Source of the DNA: Planococcus wigleyi
GTDB lineage: Bacteria > Bacillota > Bacilli > Bacillales_A > Planococcaceae
Direction: 5' to 3'
NCBI RefSeq assembly: GCF_014836985.1
Contig: NZ_JACSPU010000003.1
Span: 372,001-436,000, forward strand
Length of the DNA: 64,000 nt
Shown: one piece after another, positions 16,118 through 25,332 of the stretch
Position numbering within the stretch: position 1 is the stretch's first letter
How the letters are laid out: every line of letters starts with the position of its first letter
Program-made: the position numbers and the translations under genes
Notes under the pieces: model-generated
Told to the model about the DNA's origin: nothing
The model's input: only the letters and a program-made list of their open reading frames with translations
Databases searched by the model: none

Positions 16118-17500
16118 ATGCAGTATCGTACAGAAAAAGATACCATCGGTGAAATTCAAGTTGAAGCGGATAAAATGTGGGGCGCTCAAACACAGCGCAG
16201 CGTACAGAACTTTGAAATCGGTACGGAACGTATGCCGCATGAAGTCGTTATGGCTTTTGCTCAATTGAAAAAAGCGACAGCTAAAGCAAACCATAAACTT
16301 GGAAAATTATCAGAAGCAAAAATGAAAGCGATTGAACTTGCAGCGAATGAAGTGATCGAAGGCAAATGGAATGATCATTTCCCATTGGTCGTTTGGCAAA
16401 CAGGAAGCGGCACACAATCCAATATGAACATGAACGAAGTTCTGGCACGCCGTGGAAATGAAATTTTGGCAGAACAAAATTCTGAAGAAAAACTTCATCC
16501 AAACGACGACGTGAACATGTCCCAAAGTTCAAACGATACGTATCCGACTGCAATGCACGTTGCAGGTGTATTGGCAGTGACTGAAAACCTTGTGCCGGCT
16601 GTTCAAAAGCTGAAAGCAACATTGGATGAAAAAGCACAACAATTCAATGACGTCATCAAAATCGGACGTACGCATTTACAAGATGCGACGCCTTTGACAT
16701 TGGGCCAGGAAATCAGCGGCTGGAGACACATGCTTGAAAAGAGTGAACGCATGATTCGTGAAAGCGTTGAACACATGCGTGAATTGGCAATCGGCGGTAC
16801 AGCAGTTGGAACAGGCATCAACGCGGATCCAACGTTCGGCCCATCAGTTGCTGAGTTCATCAGTGAAGCTGTTGGAACTACTTTCACTTCAGCAGAAAAC
16901 AAATTTCATGCGCTGACAAGCCACGATGAAATGGTCTACACGCACGGAGCCATTAAAGCCTTGGCAGCAGATGCAATGAAAATTGCCAATGATGTACGCT
17001 GGTTGGCAAGCGGCCCACGCAGTGGAATCGGCGAAATCACCATTCCTGCGAATGAGCCGGGAAGTTCCATCATGCCAGGGAAAGTCAATCCGACACAAAG
17101 TGAAGCATTGACGATGGTAGCAGCTCAAGTAATGGGCAACGATGCAACAATCGGTTTTTCCGCAAGCCAAGGAAACTTCGAATTGAATGTCTTTAAACCA
17201 GTCATTGCTTATAACTTCCTGCAATCTGTTCGTTTGTTGACAGACAGCTTGATCAGTTTCAACGATCATTGTGCAGTCGGCATTGAAGCTAATCTGGACG
17301 TTATTCAAAATCACGTGAGCAATTCATTGATGCTGGTAACGGCGTTGAATCCGCATATTGGATACGAAAAAGCTGCGGCGATTGCTAAACAAGCCCATAA
17401 AGATGGCACAACATTAAAAGAATCTGCTGTGAACAGCGGCCATTTGACTGCGGATCAGTTTGACGAATGGGTAAAACCGGAGAACATGGTAGGGAAATAA
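16118..17500 (+). CDS. fumC: Class II fumarate hydratase FumC
   Basis: The 460-residue protein interconverts fumarate and L-malate in the citric acid cycle. It carries the fumarase/aspartase signature [11 protein letters not shown] (about residues 315-325) and the substrate motifs [17 protein letters not shown] and [10 protein letters not shown]. Length and motifs are normal for the iron-free homotetrameric class II enzyme. I chose ATG 16118, with TTGGAGTG about 8 bp upstream; a longer frame from 16064 lacks a ribosome binding site. It is monocistronic. Confidence 0.96.
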   Translation: MQYRTEKDTIGEIQVEADKMWGAQTQRSVQNFEIGTERMPHEVVMAFAQLKKATAKANHKLGKLSEAKMKAIELAANEVIEGKWNDHFPLVVWQTGSGTQSNMNMNEVLARRGNEILAEQNSEEKLHPNDDVNMSQSSNDTYPTAMHVAGVLAVTENLVPAVQKLKATLDEKAQQFNDVIKIGRTHLQDATPLTLGQEISGWRHMLEKSERMIRESVEHMRELAIGGTAVGTGINADPTFGPSVAEFISEAVGTTFTSAENKFHALTSHDEMVYTHGAIKALAADAMKIANDVRWLASGPRSGIGEITIPANEPGSSIMPGKVNPTQSEALTMVAAQVMGNDATIGFSASQGNFELNVFKPVIAYNFLQSVRLLTDSLISFNDHCAVGIEANLDVIQNHVSNSLMLVTALNPHIGYEKAAAIAKQAHKDGTTLKESAVNSGHLTADQFDEWVKPENMVGK

Positions 17501-17505
17501 AAAAC

Positions 17506-17538
17506 AAAAAGCGGCTGGAATTTCTCCAGCCGCTTTTT
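17506..17538 (+). terminator. Terminator of fumC
   Basis: A perfect 14-bp stem (17506-17519 and 17525-17538) has an ATTTC loop and a T tail. Confidence 0.9.
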
Positions 17539-17560
17539 AATCCGCTCTTTTAAACGCCAT

Positions 17561-17594
17561 AAAACACTCTTCTGAAACAAAAGAAGAGTGTTTT
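17561..17594 (-). terminator. Terminator of the aldehyde dehydrogenase gene
   Basis: A 13-bp stem (17561-17573 and 17582-17594) ends on the minus strand in TTTT just after the stop codon. Confidence 0.8.
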
Positions 17595-17603
17595 TACGTG
17601 TAT

Positions 17604-19052
17604 TTACTTTCCGTTCTTATATTGCATGTAGACCACTTGCGTGACCAGGAAATCCTCCATGCCGTGTTTGCCATCGGCGCCGCCAAGTCCAGATTTGCGC
17701 ATGCCGGCGTGATAGCCTTGAATCGCTTCAAAATTTTCTCGATTTACGTAGGTTTCGCCGAACTTCATTTCATTGACGACTTTCATGGCTTCGTTCAGGT
17801 CGTTTGTGTAGACTGCTGAAGATAAGCCGAATTCTGTATCATTGGCTTTTTCGATGGCTTCCTCCAATGTGCTGTAAGTGGTGACAGGCAATACAGGACC
17901 GAAAATTTCATCGCGGATAATCGCCGAATCGTGCTCCACATTTGTCAAAACTGTCGGTTTATAGAAAAAGCCGGGTTGGCTATCGTCGCGTTCACCGCCG
18001 GTAGCGACCGTTGCGCCTTCACTCACTGCCTGTTTGACCATATCATGCACGGTATCAAGCCGATCCTGGCTGACAAGCGGTCCCATGTCCGCTTCTTTGT
18101 TCTTCCGCGGGTCTGCCAAAGTCTTAGATTCGAAAGCGGCCGTTAGTTTTTTCGTGAATTCTTCCGCAATGCTTTCATGGACATAGACCCGTTCGGCGTT
18201 TGTGCAGGCTTGCCCATTATTTGCCAGTCGGGAGGTTGTGATGGCTTCAGCTGCAAGATCGAGATCTGCATTTTGGGTGACGATAGCAGGAGCCTTGCCA
18301 CCCAATTCCAAATTGACTTTGGTGATGTTCTTTGCGGCGGCCTCCATTACTTTGGTTCCTGCTGGGACGCTGCCGGTCATGGTGACGAGCTGTACTTTTT
18401 CATGTGAAGCCAGTGCATTGCCGATTTCAGATCCTGTTCCAGTCACGACATTGTAGACACCTGCCGGAATTTCATCCATTTCATGAATGATTTTTGTGAA
18501 TTCCATGGCGGTGTTTGGCGTTTGCTGGCTTGGTTTTAAGACGATTGTACAACCGGTAACAAAAGCTGTTGCTACTTTTCTGGCCAATATGAAAACCGGG
18601 AAATTCCAAGGAACAATTCCTGCTACGACGCCGATGGGCTTTTTGTAGATGAAGATGTTTTCATTCGGCCGGTCGCTTGGCACGATTTCGCCTTCGATCC
18701 GTCGTGCCCATTCGGACATGTAATGGAAATAGTCAATGGCAAGATCGATTTCGCCGCTCGCCAATTCATAGCTTTTTCCTTGTTCTTCCTGCAGCAAATC
18801 AATGAATATATCGCGTTTTTCTGCGATTTTATCTCCCAATGCACGAACAATTTTACCGCGTTCGATATTGGGTAGGAGCTCCCAAGATTTTTGTGCCTCG
18901 AACGCGGCATTTACAGCGCGGTCGACATCCTCTTTTGTTCCATTAGGAATCTGCGAAATGGTTTCTTCTGTCGAAGGGTTGATGATGTCGATCCATTCTG
19001 TTCCGGTGGAGTCTGTATACGTTCCATTTATATATAATTGATGTTGTTGCAT
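17604..19052 (-). CDS. NAD-dependent aldehyde dehydrogenase (AldA-like)
   Basis: The 482-residue protein is a complete aldehyde dehydrogenase. The general base glutamate lies in LELGGKAPAIV and the catalytic cysteine in NNGQACTNAERVYVH; the cofactor region VPWNFPVFILARKV is normal. The E-L-G-G-K-A-P-A-I-V and A-E-R-V-Y-V stretches resemble lactaldehyde/glycolaldehyde dehydrogenase AldA more than betaine-aldehyde dehydrogenase, but the substrate is uncertain. I chose the ATG at 19052 with GGAGGCAG upstream. It is monocistronic, facing fumC across two terminators. Confidence 0.88.
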   Translation of the reverse strand: MQQHQLYINGTYTDSTGTEWIDIINPSTEETISQIPNGTKEDVDRAVNAAFEAQKSWELLPNIERGKIVRALGDKIAEKRDIFIDLLQEEQGKSYELASGEIDLAIDYFHYMSEWARRIEGEIVPSDRPNENIFIYKKPIGVVAGIVPWNFPVFILARKVATAFVTGCTIVLKPSQQTPNTAMEFTKIIHEMDEIPAGVYNVVTGTGSEIGNALASHEKVQLVTMTGSVPAGTKVMEAAAKNITKVNLELGGKAPAIVTQNADLDLAAEAITTSRLANNGQACTNAERVYVHESIAEEFTKKLTAAFESKTLADPRKNKEADMGPLVSQDRLDTVHDMVKQAVSEGATVATGGERDDSQPGFFYKPTVLTNVEHDSAIIRDEIFGPVLPVTTYSTLEEAIEKANDTEFGLSSAVYTNDLNEAMKVVNEMKFGETYVNRENFEAIQGYHAGMRKSGLGGADGKHGMEDFLVTQVVYMQYKNGK

Positions 19053-19275
19053 GAGTCTGCCTCCTTTGTGTTTAATAAGCTTTTCCCTGTGCTTTACTGT
19101 GTTAAACAGACAGGGTCTCAATAGAAGGGAAACCAGAATGCTAAAAAGAGTCAGCGGATGGAGACAAAAGGATTTCCTTCGTATGGGCAGATTAAAAAAG
19201 GCTGTTTAAAAGGGATTCAATCAAGCTGTGACGAATTAGTTACAGTAACAGCGAATCAGAAAAAAGAGGTGCATT

Positions 19276-19938
19276 ATGCAAAAATCATTTGTTATGTCTT
19301 GGAGCGGCGGGAAAGATTCAGCGCTTGCCTATTACCGCGCCGTGTTGGAAGGGCATGTGCCGCTTGCCTTGTTTACCATGTTCGAAGAAGATGGCTCCAA
19401 ATCACGGTCACATGGTTTGCCGATTGAAGTCATGGAGGCACAGGCAGAGCGGATGGGTTTGCCTTTAGTCATCGGAAAAGCCAGCTGGTCTGGTTATGAA
19501 AAGGAATTTATTAAGCAACTGAAGAAATTTAAAGCCCAAGGAATTGATATGGGAGTTTACGGCGATATCGATTTGGAAGACCATTTGAAGTGGGTGGAAA
19601 AAGTCAGTGCAGAAGCAGACATGAGTGTCGGACACCCTCTATGGCAAGAGCCGCGAAGAAAGATTGTAAAGGAATTGGTGGGCGAAGGTTTTCGGGCAGT
19701 CATTACAGTAGTCGATACAAAGCGCTTGGATGAGCGTTTTTTGGGACGTGAATTCACTGATGAATTGATAGATGAATTGGAAGCGGAAGGTGTGGATGTC
19801 TGCGGTGAAGAAGGGGAGTTCCATACGATGATTGTAGATGGCCCAATTTTCGTTGAACCGGTGCCAGTCATATTCGGTGAAAAAATCAAGGCAGGGAACT
19901 ACGGTATATTGGAAGTGAAACTTCATTCAGAGGAGTGA
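19276..19938 (+). CDS. Dph6-like ATP-pyrophosphatase (diphthine-ammonia ligase family)
   Basis: The 220-residue protein belongs to the adenine nucleotide alpha-hydrolase fold: the PP-loop SWSGGKDSALAYY (about residues 9-21) and the family's late motif GEEGEFHT (about 177-184) are both present. Eukaryotic and archaeal relatives (Dph6) amidate diphthine on elongation factor 2. Bacteria do not make diphthamide, so the bacterial substrate is unknown. AAAGAGGTG precedes the ATG. A GNAT gene starts 6 bp after the stop, suggesting an operon. Confidence 0.82.
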   Translation: MQKSFVMSWSGGKDSALAYYRAVLEGHVPLALFTMFEEDGSKSRSHGLPIEVMEAQAERMGLPLVIGKASWSGYEKEFIKQLKKFKAQGIDMGVYGDIDLEDHLKWVEKVSAEADMSVGHPLWQEPRRKIVKELVGEGFRAVITVVDTKRLDERFLGREFTDELIDELEAEGVDVCGEEGEFHTMIVDGPIFVEPVPVIFGEKIKAGNYGILEVKLHSEE

Positions 19939-19944
19939 TCACGG

Positions 19945-20937
19945 ATGATTCAAATCATGGGGATGGAAGAAAAACATATTCGGCAAATGGCGGTACTGCT
20001 GGCAAAGCGCCATGAAAGGGAGCGTAAGATCTTCAGCTTTCTGCCGACAACGTTCGAAGAAATCGATGATACCGAAGAGGTTCTGCGGCATATGCTCGAA
20101 CGTCCATTCATCAATGGCATAGTGGCAGTCAGAGGGATTGATGTAATCGGTTATTTGCTTTATGAGTTTAAAGAAGATGCTAAACACGGGCGCTATGTAT
20201 GGATGGACTATGAATCCATCGCTATCAGCGAACATGAAAATCCTCGTTTGTTGAGGTTGTTATATGCAGATGCTGGAGCTGAGTGGATCAAACATGGCTA
20301 TTTTCATCATAGATTAATGGCGCCGCTGGGCAATGAAGCAGTTATTGACCAATGGCTGGACCAGTCTTTCAGTTTTGAACAGAAATATGGAATTTTGTCG
20401 CTTGATGATTTTGAACCGGAAAACGGCACACTTCCGAAGCTCGAGTTTCGAAAAGGAAAAAGGGAAGACGCATCATTACTGAAAAAAATGGGAATGTGGA
20501 ATAGCATTCATCAGGCAGCCGCTCCTTCTTGGCAACCTATTACACGTGAAACTTTAGAGGATGTAAAGGAAAGCTACGAAGCTTTGAGTGAAGACCAGGA
20601 TGCATATTTATGGATGGCTGAGCAGGGGGACCAGATTGCCGGATTCCATGTCTATTTCCGCAAGGAAGACCCGCTGAGTCTGGTGACTCCCGAAAATTGT
20701 GCCGTGCTTCCTGCAGCATCGACTAATCCGGACCTCCGAGGAACAGGAGTAGGGCGGGCGTTAGCCAATTACTGTTTCGATGAGATGAAGAAACAGGGCT
20801 ATGAGTATATTTTCGCAGATTGGCATACGCCCAATCAACTAGCTTCCTATTTTTGGCCGAGAATGGGATTTCAGCCCATCATGGTCCGTATGGTAAGGAA
20901 AGTGGATCCGCGAATTTCGTGGGCACATGGCGAATAG
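19945..20937 (+). CDS. Tandem-GNAT acetyltransferase
   Basis: The 330-residue protein appears to hold two GNAT domains. The C-terminal one is complete, with TNPDLRGTGVGRALANYC (about residues 253-270) as the acetyl-CoA loop and TPNQLASYFWPRMGF as motif B. The N-terminal one (about 1-150) is degenerate in its acetyl-CoA loop and may serve in substrate binding. The acceptor is unknown. GAGTGATC lies close to the ATG, and the gene is 6 bp from the Dph6-like gene. Confidence 0.78.
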   Translation: MIQIMGMEEKHIRQMAVLLAKRHERERKIFSFLPTTFEEIDDTEEVLRHMLERPFINGIVAVRGIDVIGYLLYEFKEDAKHGRYVWMDYESIAISEHENPRLLRLLYADAGAEWIKHGYFHHRLMAPLGNEAVIDQWLDQSFSFEQKYGILSLDDFEPENGTLPKLEFRKGKREDASLLKKMGMWNSIHQAAAPSWQPITRETLEDVKESYEALSEDQDAYLWMAEQGDQIAGFHVYFRKEDPLSLVTPENCAVLPAASTNPDLRGTGVGRALANYCFDEMKKQGYEYIFADWHTPNQLASYFWPRMGFQPIMVRMVRKVDPRISWAHGE

Positions 20938-21150
20938 TTGGAAGCCGGCAACAGATGACTCTAGACGAATCGACATAATAAAATCCTCTTATTGATTCAT
21001 CAAGCCACTTACTAATTTTAAAAATTCGAATAAGCTAGAAGCATCAGGAAAACGATAGCGTTTCCACCTAAAATATCCGCTGTAACTACTTGGTTCGTAA
21101 AACGCAATTAAATAATTTGGTCAAGTGCTGTAGAGATTAGTGCTATCAGC

Positions 21151-21203
21151 AAAGCCGAAAAGTAACTTTCCATAAACATGGGAAGACTTTTCGGCTTTTT
21201 CTT
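21151..21203 (+). terminator. Long hairpin with T tail between the tandem-GNAT gene and a hypothetical gene
   Basis: Arms of 13 bp (21151-21163 and 21186-21198) pair perfectly and enclose 22 bases; TTTTTCTTT follows. The hairpin lies 214 bp after the GNAT stop and only 25 bp before the next start codon, so it could be either a terminator or a leader attenuator. The rest of 20938-21150 holds nothing I can identify. Confidence 0.6.
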
Positions 21204-21227
21204 TGGTCAAAAAAGAAGGGGAGAAAC

Positions 21228-21587
21228 GTGTTGAAAGATCCAACAGATTTTCAAGAAGAAATAAGCTTTTATTTTTCAAGATCCAAAGGCACACACGAAG
21301 AAGCGGGAGAACAGTTCATCACCTTGTTTGCACGTTTAAGTGTCATCATCCCTTCACATGAGAAAGAAGCGGAAACCAGTGGACATCAAACCTTATGGGT
21401 TGATATAGACCAAGTGAAAGAACAGCAGGCTACGCTTAAAACGAGAAAAATGCCAGATTTTATACAGCAATATGAAGTGCCGGAAGCGTTGTTTTGGGAA
21501 CTATACAAAATTTCTCAGCGTTGTCCTGATGAGCTGTATTATCTGACGCCATTGTCGCATCTGCACGATTACAGCAACCGCAGTTAA
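21228..21587 (+). CDS. Hypothetical protein, 119 residues
   Basis: I do not recognise this family. The product is soluble and acidic, beginning KDPTDFQEEISFYFSRSKGT; there is one cysteine late in the chain and no signal or membrane segment. GTG 21228 and TTG 21231 are both possible starts behind AAGGGGAG (21217-21224). It is flanked by hairpins on both sides, so it is transcribed alone or by read-through. Confidence 0.6.
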   Translation: MLKDPTDFQEEISFYFSRSKGTHEEAGEQFITLFARLSVIIPSHEKEAETSGHQTLWVDIDQVKEQQATLKTRKMPDFIQQYEVPEALFWELYKISQRCPDELYYLTPLSHLHDYSNRS

Positions 21588-21604
21588 TTGACTCCATTCC
21601 TAAG

Positions 21605-21647
21605 AATTAAAACAGCGCGGTCCAATAGGACACGTGCTGTTTTAATT
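21605..21647. terminator. Bidirectional terminator
   Basis: Arms of 12 bp (21605-21616 and 21636-21647) enclose an inner GTCC/GGAC stem. T-rich ends on both strands serve the hypothetical gene and the converging lipoprotein pseudogene, whose stop codon lies inside the right arm. Confidence 0.75.
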
Positions 21648-22217
21648 TTCTGGAACGACTTTAAAGTCGATTTGTGCATGGATTTCATAAGGAGTGGCGG
21701 AACCAGCAGAGCTTGTGGCAGTGAAGTTCGCAAAACCATCGATTTTATAATAACCGGGCGGAAACTCTTTTTCCATAATACGCTGAACAAATTCAATATA
21801 AACTTCATCTTCTTCGGCACTATAGCCGCCGCTGCCAGTATAGTCTTCATGCAAGGGCTCCCCTTTGGTTAATCGGGTAGTCAACAATGGTTCGTTCATG
21901 GCATATTCAACGACATATTTCCTTGTCTCTTCGGAAAGGGGGAAATGGAAAGGGGAAGCGGCATGGGAAATTTCAATGTTCTCCTGTGCACCGTTATATT
22001 CCAGTTCCGCATAAACTTTTATTTCTTCGCCTTCGGTGTATTGTTCTTTTTCGCTTATCAAGCGATAAATGAAGTCACCTTAGACAGCGTCGGATTGAGC
22101 AGAATTCACAGTGAAATCACTTATATCATCTGCCGGTTGTCTTAGTGGTTCATCAACCCCGCAGGCTATCAGCACCAAAGCAGGAATAAGAATACGGATG
22201 GCCCTGAACGTTTTCAT
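21642..22217 (-). pseudogene. Lipoprotein gene interrupted by one in-frame stop codon
   Basis: The frame starts with ATG 22217 (MKTFRAIRILIPALVLIACG: lipoprotein signal, lipobox L-I-A-C) and reads to a TAA at 22082-22080. After that codon the same frame continues without shift through GDFIYRLISEKEQYTEGEEI for another 145 residues to the true end at 21642. The intact product would have been a secreted lipoprotein of about 190 residues with a beta-rich domain of unknown function. A single C-to-T or A-to-T change explains the stop. Read-through or a sequencing error are the alternatives. No ribosome binding site precedes the TTG at 22061. Confidence 0.75.
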
Positions 22218-22293
22218 CACTCGTATGCCTCCTTTGTCTATAAGACGAAGAAGCAGGAGCATCTGTTACAAACAATAGAAAAAACAGCGGTGT

Positions 22294-22854
22294 TTATTCC
22301 ATTTTATCTTCTGGGCGCCATCCTTGTTGCAGTTCGCGGATCGACAAGCCGAAAGTCATTTCGAGATGTGGGTAATCCTTGAAACGCTGCCAGTCACCAC
22401 CCCAGTCAAATCCAAGTTTCTTGCCGATAGCCGCAACTTCGAACCAATCACTTTCTCCGTTGCCGTTGCCGTCTCTTGTAATGTCCCAAACAACCGATCC
22501 GTCATCAAAGCGCAGAGCGTAATCGATGGCCAACCCATAATTATGATAGGACTCCCCAGCTTCTGCATGCGTCACAATAGAGCCAGGCGTACTTCGCCCT
22601 TGACTATGGAGGTCTGCCTGTTCTTCAGGGGAGCGGTAACCATCGGTAATAATAATATCGATTCCAATTTCAGCAGCTTGAGCGACCAGCTGATCGCGTT
22701 TTTCTTCTACGATGGGGTGCAATCCGGAAGGCAATGGGCGCTTCTCCAATTCTTCCCGAAACGCCATTTCCTTCTCCAGCCATATAAATAAAAAACCGCC
22801 GAGAATCACTAAGAAAAAGATCGTAAAAGCGGTCTTTGCGTGTTTCAATTTCAT
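22294..22854 (-). CDS. M15 family cell-wall peptidase (CwlK-like L-Ala-D-Glu endopeptidase)
   Basis: The 186-residue protein has an N-terminal membrane anchor (about residues 8-25, IFFLVILGGFLFIWLE) and a peptidase M15 domain. Zinc ligands appear as SYHNYGLAIDYAL (H and D) and YPHLEM (H), with TDGYRSPEEQADLHSQGRS before them. The FDWGGDWQRFKDYPH stretch resembles CwlK and the phage lysin Ply500, which cut between L-Ala and D-Glu of the peptidoglycan stem. A D-Ala-D-Ala carboxypeptidase role is the alternative. It is anchored on the outer face of the membrane by inference. Confidence 0.85.
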   Translation of the reverse strand: MKLKHAKTAFTIFFLVILGGFLFIWLEKEMAFREELEKRPLPSGLHPIVEEKRDQLVAQAAEIGIDIIITDGYRSPEEQADLHSQGRSTPGSIVTHAEAGESYHNYGLAIDYALRFDDGSVVWDITRDGNGNGESDWFEVAAIGKKLGFDWGGDWQRFKDYPHLEMTFGLSIRELQQGWRPEDKME

Positions 22855-22953
22855 TCACCTCTGTAGGTTCTATTGTAGCAAAAATCATGAAAAGAGTATC
22901 GCAGCAAAGAATTTGGTACGATAGAAGAAATGAAGAGAGAGGGGATACAATCA

Positions 22954-23685
22954 ATGGTTATCGAATTGATGAAAGCGCACGCTTCTGTACGGGACTATAA
23001 AGAAAAGCAATTGTCACGGGAGGAAGTCAGCGAACTGGTTGCAGCGGCGCAACATGCAGCCACATCCCACTTTGTCCAAGCTTATTCAATCGTTTGGGTA
23101 ACAGATCCTGAAAAACGCAAAAAACTGGGCGAACTGTCCCAAAATGCTAAACAAATGGAAGGCGCGGGAGCAGTCTTTCTGATGTGTGCCGATTACAACC
23201 GGCTGCAGCATGCAGGCAAGATGCAGGGACAGGAAATTGTCTTCGATTACGCGGAAAATTTGATTGTAGCTGTAACCGATGTTGGTTTGCTGGCGCAGAA
23301 TCTTGCTCTTGCAGCTGAATCGAAAGGCTATGGCATCTGCTATATCGGCGGCGTCCGCAATAATATGGAAGCTATCAGCGAACTGGTCGGATTGCCTGAA
23401 GGTGTCTTCCCGGTTTACGGCTTGACCGTCGGTGTTCCGAACGAAGCGAATGGCGTCAAGCCACGTTTGCCGGTCGAAGCGATTTTGCATGAAAATGAGT
23501 ACGATGAGGCGAAGTATGAAACCATCTTGCCGGAATACGACAATACGATCCAAGCCTATTATGCAAGCCGCGGATCGAATCAGAAAACCGCTACTTGGAC
23601 GCAACAAATGGCAAATTTCCTAAGAAAGCCACGCCGTGAAGACATTAAAGAAGTATTGGCGAAAAAAGGCTACCATTTCAAGTAA
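22954..23685 (+). CDS. NADPH-dependent flavin nitroreductase (NfrA/NfsA family)
   Basis: The 243-residue protein matches the NfsA-FRP nitroreductase family: HASVRDYKEKQLSREEV at the N terminus for FMN binding, SIVWVTDPEKRKKL, GQNLALAAESKGYGICYIGG-type core motif, and the C-terminal PRLPVEAILHENEY segment. These FMN enzymes reduce nitro compounds, quinones or FMN with NADPH. I chose ATG 22954 behind GAGGGGAT (22937-22944); ATG 22930 has no ribosome binding site. It may be co-transcribed with the following NAD(P)-binding protein. Confidence 0.88.
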   Translation: MVIELMKAHASVRDYKEKQLSREEVSELVAAAQHAATSHFVQAYSIVWVTDPEKRKKLGELSQNAKQMEGAGAVFLMCADYNRLQHAGKMQGQEIVFDYAENLIVAVTDVGLLAQNLALAAESKGYGICYIGGVRNNMEAISELVGLPEGVFPVYGLTVGVPNEANGVKPRLPVEAILHENEYDEAKYETILPEYDNTIQAYYASRGSNQKTATWTQQMANFLRKPRREDIKEVLAKKGYHFK

Positions 23686-23730
23686 GGCAGACAAAGTTTT
23701 TTGATAAAGAAAACCTAAGGAGGAAAAGCA

Positions 23731-24345
23731 ATGAAGCTGGCACTATTCGGAGCTACAGGACGTGTGGGCAGCGAAATTCTTAAACGGGCTTTAGCAGACG
23801 GCCATCACGTAAAAGCTTTGGTCCGGTCTGAAAAATTAGAGGCGCACCCGAATCTGGAAATGATTATTGGGGACGTACGAAATGCAGAAGACGTTGAAAA
23901 AACGATTATTGGGACCTCAGCGATTTTCAGCGCTATTGGGACAGACCGAACAACGACCTTATCTGAAGCGGCGCCGCTGATTGTAAACGCGATGGAAAAA
24001 AACGGCATCGAACGAGTGATAACCATTGGGACGGCGGGAATTTTGGATAGTCGGTTGAGCCCAGGCCTGCTCCGTTACGAAGGTGGAGATTCCAAGCGCA
24101 AGCTGACGTTTGCTGCAGAAGAACATGAATCGGTTTATCGGTTGTTTGAAAAAACCTCTCTTCAATGGACCATTGTTTGCCCCACATACTTGCCGGATGG
24201 CGAAGCCCGCGGCAATTATCGTGCAGAAAAAGATCTGTTGCCTGAAGAAGGAAAAGAAATAACGGTTGGGGACACGGCGGAGTTTGCGTATCGCCAGCTG
24301 GAATCACTGGAATTCATTCAGAGCCGTGCAGGCTTGGCTTACTAG
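23731..24345 (+). CDS. NAD(P)-binding atypical short-chain dehydrogenase (NmrA-like)
   Basis: The 204-residue protein begins with a Rossmann motif, LFGATGRVGSEILKRAL (about residues 4-20), followed by HHVKALVRS and IGTDRTTTLSEA. This fits the atypical SDR/NmrA-like group that includes flavin reductase BLVRB-like and YwnB-type proteins. The catalytic Y-x-x-x-K of classical SDRs is absent. It probably reduces or senses NAD(P)(H); substrate unknown. TAAGGAGG lies 9 bp upstream. An esterase-like gene follows 23 bp later. Confidence 0.8.
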   Translation: MKLALFGATGRVGSEILKRALADGHHVKALVRSEKLEAHPNLEMIIGDVRNAEDVEKTIIGTSAIFSAIGTDRTTTLSEAAPLIVNAMEKNGIERVITIGTAGILDSRLSPGLLRYEGGDSKRKLTFAAEEHESVYRLFEKTSLQWTIVCPTYLPDGEARGNYRAEKDLLPEEGKEITVGDTAEFAYRQLESLEFIQSRAGLAY

Positions 24346-24368
24346 AAAGTTTAGACAGAAGGTGCTCC

Positions 24369-25091
24369 ATGAAAAAATGGTTAGTGCGTATAGGATTGGG
24401 CGTTTTTGCTTTATTGGCAATTGCAATCATCAGCTTTGTTATTTATGCTCAGTTTGATAATGGACCAAGTGCTGTCTTGACTGAGAATGTAGATCTATCT
24501 GCAATTGATCGGGATGAAGAGGGCTTGATTTTTCAGCCGGAATCACCTAACGGCAAAGGAATTATCTTGTATCAGGGAGCAAAAGTGAAAAAAGAAGCTT
24601 ATGCATACCTCGGGCAATCCCTAAGCGAGAAAGGCTTTGTTGTTTCGATCCCCCAATTGCCATTGAACTTTGGGATTCTGGGTTCAAGAAAAGCGGATGC
24701 TGTGATTGAAGAATATCCTGAAGTGGAGGAATGGTTTCTTGGCGGCCATTCTTTGGGCGGTGTAGCCGCTTCATTTTATGCGGAAGATTCTTCGTCAAAG
24801 CTGACAGGGCTTTATTTCCTTGGCGCATATCCAGCTGGCGACTTTTCGGCCAGCGACTTGCCTATGCTGTCGATTTATGGAGAGTTGGATGGCTTGTCTA
24901 CAGTGGAAGACATTGAAGAGAGCCGGAAATTATTCCCGGATGACAGTGTCTTCGTTGAAATTGAAGGCGGCAACCATGCGCAATTCGGTTTATATGGTGA
25001 ACAAAAAGGTGACGACGCAGCTGCAATAACGCCGATCGAGCAGCAAGATCAGGTAGTAGAGATATTAACCCAATGGATAAACGAAAACTGA
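24369..25091 (+). CDS. Membrane-anchored alpha/beta hydrolase
   Basis: The 240-residue protein has an N-terminal membrane helix (about residues 8-27) and an alpha/beta hydrolase domain outside the membrane. The nucleophile elbow is GGHSLGG (serine about residue 124), the acid is in YGELDGL and the histidine in GGNHAQFG. The family is close to dienelactone-hydrolase-like esterases; the substrate is unknown. It lies 23 bp after the NAD(P)-binding gene and ends at a strong terminator. Confidence 0.82.
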   Translation: MKKWLVRIGLGVFALLAIAIISFVIYAQFDNGPSAVLTENVDLSAIDRDEEGLIFQPESPNGKGIILYQGAKVKKEAYAYLGQSLSEKGFVVSIPQLPLNFGILGSRKADAVIEEYPEVEEWFLGGHSLGGVAASFYAEDSSSKLTGLYFLGAYPAGDFSASDLPMLSIYGELDGLSTVEDIEESRKLFPDDSVFVEIEGGNHAQFGLYGEQKGDDAAAITPIEQQDQVVEILTQWINEN

Positions 25092-25123
25092 CCCATAGGT
25101 TCTGGGCCAGTTTTCGTTTTTTT
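25079..25123 (+). terminator. Terminator after the alpha/beta hydrolase gene
   Basis: A 17-bp stem with one mismatch spans the stop codon and ends in a run of seven T. Confidence 0.85.
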
Positions 25124-25149
25124 ATAGGTTTCGGAAGTACAGCTTTTAA

Positions 25150-25332
25150 CCTTCGCCAGCGCGTCTTATGCCTGTCGAATCTACATGGGCGTTTCCGCTT
25201 TTCTTGTTGTCCAGACTCCGGCAGCCAGCTCCTCGAGACGCTTCAGCCTTGCCGGCAATGGCCAAGGGCGCCATTACCAGCAATGCTTCCAGCGCTTGTC
25301 GGAGCTAAGCGACTGCCTTCGCTTTTCTTTTA
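25150..25332 (-). repeat. Modular intergenic repeat, copy 2
   Basis: Read on the minus strand the element begins AAGAAAAGCGAAGGC directly after the TAA stop of the ABC permease and includes GTCTGGACAACAAGAAAAGC and CGACAGGCATAAGAC. These modules recur at 537-722 and 35838-36040. It holds no gene. Confidence 0.7.

Noticed and set aside
19138-19209. A 23-codon frame (MLKRVSGWRQKDF...) before the Dph6-like gene
   Set aside because: It is short, has only a weak AAGGG upstream and shows no family or partner.
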